From JAZLGI01 sp045616225 (lineage in GTDB: Bacteria; Spirochaetota; Spirochaetia; Sphaerochaetales; Sphaerochaetaceae): a stretch of DNA of 6,757 nucleotides. The notes under the pieces are model-generated. The model saw only the letters and a list, made by a program, of their open reading frames with translations. It was not told the origin of the DNA and made no database searches. The position numbers were made by a program, and so were the translations under genes. Where the stretch lies: contig JAZLGI010000094.1 of NCBI GenBank assembly GCA_045616225.1, forward strand, positions 1 through 6,757, written 5' to 3'. This document shows, one piece after another, positions 5,851-6,757 of this stretch (its first letter is position 1; every line of letters begins with the position of its first letter).

Positions 5851-5923
5851 CGCAGGGTAGAGCAGTTGGCAGCTCGCAAGGCTCATAACCTTGAGGTCGA
5901 TGGTCCGAGTCCATCCCCTGCTA
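5851..5923 (+). tRNA. Initiator tRNA, tRNA-fMet (anticodon CAU)
   Basis: This 73-nt cloverleaf has the CAU anticodon at 5884-5886. Initiator hallmarks are present: an unpaired position 1-72 (C1 against U72) and A11-U24 in the D-stem. Of the three G-C pairs usually found at the base of the anticodon stem only two are present; 29-41 is A-U. The T-loop begins TCC where TTC is near universal, so position 55 cannot be pseudouridine. CCA is not encoded. A terminator follows directly. Confidence 0.9.
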
Positions 5924-5956
5924 AAAAGCCACATTCATAAGGATGTGGTTTTTTTT
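5924..5956 (+). terminator. Intrinsic terminator of tRNA-fMet
   Basis: CCACAT (5929-5934) pairs with ATGTGG (5943-5948) around an 8-nt loop, followed by eight T residues and preceded by an A-run. The cupin gene's ribosome binding site begins only 3 nt after the T-run. Confidence 0.88.
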
Positions 5957-5958
5957 AT

Positions 5959-5964
5959 GGGAGG
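5959..5964 (+). promoter_or_regulatory. Ribosome binding site that fixes the cupin start
   Basis: GGGAGG lies 5 nt before the ATG at 5970 and rules in that start over the in-frame ATG at 5943, which falls within the tRNA-fMet terminator and has no such site. Confidence 0.8.
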
Positions 5965-5969
5965 CTGCA

Positions 5970-6326
5970 ATGCATTTGAGAAAAGAAGAAATGAATGTAA
6001 ACGTTTTGGAACATCTTAAAGAAGGAAAGGGAAGTGTAGAAATGAGAAACTTCCTGCCAATCGAAGATGCAGAAGGAAGCGGAAGAACTTTCTCTATTGC
6101 CACACTAAAGCCTGGCTGTTCTATTGGTTATCACAAACATGAAAATGAGTTTGAGATTTATCTTGTGCTCAAAGGACAGGCCACCATAGTAGAAGATGGA
6201 GTTACTTACACAATGAAAGAAGGGGACATGATGCAGTGCAAGAGCGGATCCTCACACAGCATAGAAAACTGCACAAACGAAGATTTGCAGTTCTTAGCCC
6301 TTATTCTCTTTAATCAAAAGCATTAA
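5970..6326 (+). CDS. Small single-domain cupin protein
   Basis: This 118-residue soluble protein is a single cupin beta-barrel. Motif 1 is GYHKHENEFEIYLVLKG (53-69), with H55, H57 and E62; motif 2 is GDMMQCKSGSSHSIEN (85-100), with H96. These are the four usual metal ligands. The proline of motif 2 is replaced (K91). Substrate and reaction cannot be told: close relatives include metal-dependent sugar isomerases, dioxygenases and ligand-binding proteins. The ATG at 5970 is chosen because GGGAGG (5959-5964) precedes it by 5 nt; the frame also opens at 5943, but that lies inside the tRNA terminator stem. No promoter is visible between terminator and gene, so it may be expressed by readthrough from the tRNA. 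Confidence 0.85.
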   Translation: MHLRKEEMNVNVLEHLKEGKGSVEMRNFLPIEDAEGSGRTFSIATLKPGCSIGYHKHENEFEIYLVLKGQATIVEDGVTYTMKEGDMMQCKSGSSHSIENCTNEDLQFLALILFNQKH

Positions 6327-6337
6327 GCCAATCATTA

Positions 6338-6377
6338 TTGACAAGATGTATCAAATGTGAAAAACTATCACACGTTC
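6338..6377 (+). promoter_or_regulatory. Upstream region of tRNA-Val with -35 and a TGTGA-N7-TCACA dyad
   Basis: TTGACA (6338-6343) lies 40 nt before the tRNA, as for tRNA-fMet. No good -10 exists at normal spacing; AAAACT (6361-6366) is the 17-bp candidate. TGTGA (6356-6360) and TCACA (6368-6372) form a dyad over the -10 region. It resembles a CRP-type site but with a 7-nt instead of 6-nt spacer. Confidence 0.35.
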
Positions 6378-6449
6378 GCACGGCTAACTCAGCGGGAGAG
6401 TGCCACCTTGACGTGGTGGAGGTCGAGGGTTCAAACCCCCCGCCGTGTA
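6378..6449 (+). tRNA. tRNA-Val (anticodon GAC)
   Basis: This 72-nt cloverleaf has acceptor arms 6378-6384 and 6442-6448, D-stem ACTC/GAGT, a five-pair anticodon stem CCACC/GGTGG, and anticodon GAC at 6410-6412. The T-loop is TTCAAAC. Two weak spots are in the 3' half: an A-C mismatch in the T-stem (6426 with 6440) and a G-U first acceptor pair. The discriminator is A and CCA is not encoded. The 3' end from CAAACCCC onward is repeated at 6597-6622. Confidence 0.92.
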
Positions 6450-6453
6450 AAGT

Positions 6454-6485
6454 AAAAAACAGGTCTGAAAAGGCCTGTTTTTTTT
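6454..6485 (+). terminator. Intrinsic terminator of tRNA-Val
   Basis: ACAGGTC (6459-6465) pairs with GGCCTGT (6472-6478), one G-U pair, loop TGAAAA. An A-run precedes it and an eight-base T-run (6478-6485) follows. Confidence 0.88.
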
Positions 6486-6489
6486 ATTT

Positions 6490-6604
6490 ACAGGCAGCAA
6501 TGGGGGTTTGAATCGAGGCGGTAGGAAGACAGTCCGGTGGACTGTCTGAAGCCGAGGCGGCCTGTAGGTGCGATGTACCACAAGAGCACCGAAAGGCAAA
6601 CCCC
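6490..6604 (+). repeat. GC-rich structured element B
   Basis: This is an element without a credible protein gene, closed by GGGGTTTG (6503-6510) pairing with CAAACCCC (6597-6604). Inside are a 9-bp perfect hairpin (6527-6535 with 6539-6547, loop GGT) and GGTGC/GCACC (6567-6571 with 6586-6590). CGAGGCGG occurs twice (6514-6521, 6553-6560). The 17 nt directly after the 9-bp hairpin match element A at 14 of 17, while the hairpin arms themselves differ yet still pair. The left part (TTTACA, then GGGGGTTTGAA) resembles an inverted copy of the tRNA-Val 3' half. Minus-strand open frames across it look like by-products of GC-rich structure. Confidence 0.65.
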
Positions 6605-6616
6605 GCCGTGTAAAGT

Positions 6617-6661
6617 AAAAAAGGGAGTGTTGCAGAATTAAAATTCTGCGGCACTCTTTTT
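6617..6661 (+). terminator. Intrinsic terminator after element B
   Basis: GAGTGTTGCAGAAT (6625-6638) pairs with ATTCTGCGGCACTC (6643-6656), including two G-U pairs and a TAAA loop, and is followed by five T residues. GCCGTGTA (6605-6612) before it and TACACGGC (6669-6676) after it are perfect complements, extending the structure. Confidence 0.85.
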
Positions 6662-6757
6662 GTTTGTCTACACGGCAACAATACAGTTTTCCAAGAAATC
6701 AACACACTTACAGACAATCCACCAAGGGCAAAGAGGGAGAAAAGGTCAATAAGGGCA
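6662..6757. other. Right end of window, no assignable gene
   Basis: TACACGGCAACAATACAG (6669-6686) resembles TTTACAGGCAGCAAT at the left start of element B, so a further diverged unit may begin here. One plus-strand frame stays open to the window edge but has no start codon in view, so no gene is called. Confidence 0.4.

Larger units (their letters stand above)
6432..6622 (+). repeat. tRNA-Val 3'-end direct repeat, attL/attR-like
   Basis: GCCGTGTAAAGTAAAAAA occurs at 6442-6459, as the end of tRNA-Val and its tail, and again without change at 6605-6622. CAAACCCC precedes both, allowing for two fewer C residues in the second. The period is 163 bp. Each copy is followed by a different hairpin terminator. 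The layout resembles the footprint of an element integrated at a tRNA 3' end, but no integrase is present in the window. Confidence 0.75.

Noticed and set aside
5943..5969. A cupin start at 5943.
   Set aside because: That ATG lies in the descending arm of the tRNA-fMet terminator, and GGGAGG points to the ATG at 5970.
6548..6596. Resemblance to RNase P RNA (GGTGCG followed by AGAGCACCG) or signal recognition particle RNA.
   Set aside because: The element is about a third of the length of RNase P RNA and lacks its conserved GAGGAAAGTCC core; the SRP tetraloop and asymmetric loop bases are also absent. The match is a short local similarity.
6490..6604. Element B as an integron attC site, because some treponemes carry chromosomal integrons.
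   Set aside because: I find no paired RYYYAAC and GTTRRRY core sites, and no cassette gene or integrase.
6384..6717. Two overlapping minus-strand open frames of about 70-77 codons across tRNA-Val and element B.
   Set aside because: They run antisense to a tRNA, terminators and hairpins, have proline/arginine-rich low-complexity translations, and lack ribosome binding sites. They are probably spurious.

Overview
The window looks like chromosomal DNA from a host-associated spirochaete, most likely a Treponema. The evidence is the AT-rich coding DNA, tRNA genes with no encoded CCA, a stand-alone trkA-trkH pair, and GC-rich structured repeats beside tRNA terminators. No ribosomal or marker gene is present, so the genus is an inference and could be wrong.

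Layout. Positions 1-110 hold a GC-rich structured element (element A) ending in a perfect intrinsic terminator. Positions 110-660 have no convincing gene. They contain two copies of an AT-rich palindrome exactly 154 bp apart and a degraded copy of the start of element A. A promoter embedded in a 22-bp near-palindrome precedes an O-antigen ligase/polymerase-like membrane protein (718-2259, +). Its 3' end overlaps, tail to tail, the end of trkH. On the minus strand, trkA (5061-3688) and trkH (3682-2216) form a compact operon for a Trk/Ktr-type potassium uptake system. Upstream is a small heat-shock protein gene (5552-5145, minus). Its terminator hairpin overlaps a predicted trkA promoter that would give a nearly leaderless trkA mRNA.

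The hsp20 gene has a perfect-consensus sigma-54 promoter. Between 100 and 215 bp further upstream lie six TTGAC/GTCAA half-sites arranged as three palindromes, the right position for an enhancer-binding activator. The last half-site also serves as the -35 hexamer of an initiator tRNA gene (5851-5923, +). After that tRNA's terminator come a small single-domain cupin (5970-6326, +) and tRNA-Val(GAC) (6378-6449, +).

The right end is the most unusual region. The tRNA-Val 3' end plus its A-rich tail is repeated 163 bp downstream. The interval carries a GC-rich, hairpin-rich element (element B) that shares a hairpin-plus-17-nt core (14/17 identities) with element A, and each element is followed by its own terminator. 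The paired arms differ in sequence but still pair. This points to a family of small, structured, possibly mobile or RNA-level elements that duplicate tRNA 3' ends.

Functionally, the central minus-strand genes suggest stress and ion homeostasis: a chaperone under sigma-54 control, then potassium uptake with its own promoter. The plus-strand genes add envelope glycan assembly and basic translation. I see no phage, CRISPR, toxin-antitoxin or transposase gene.
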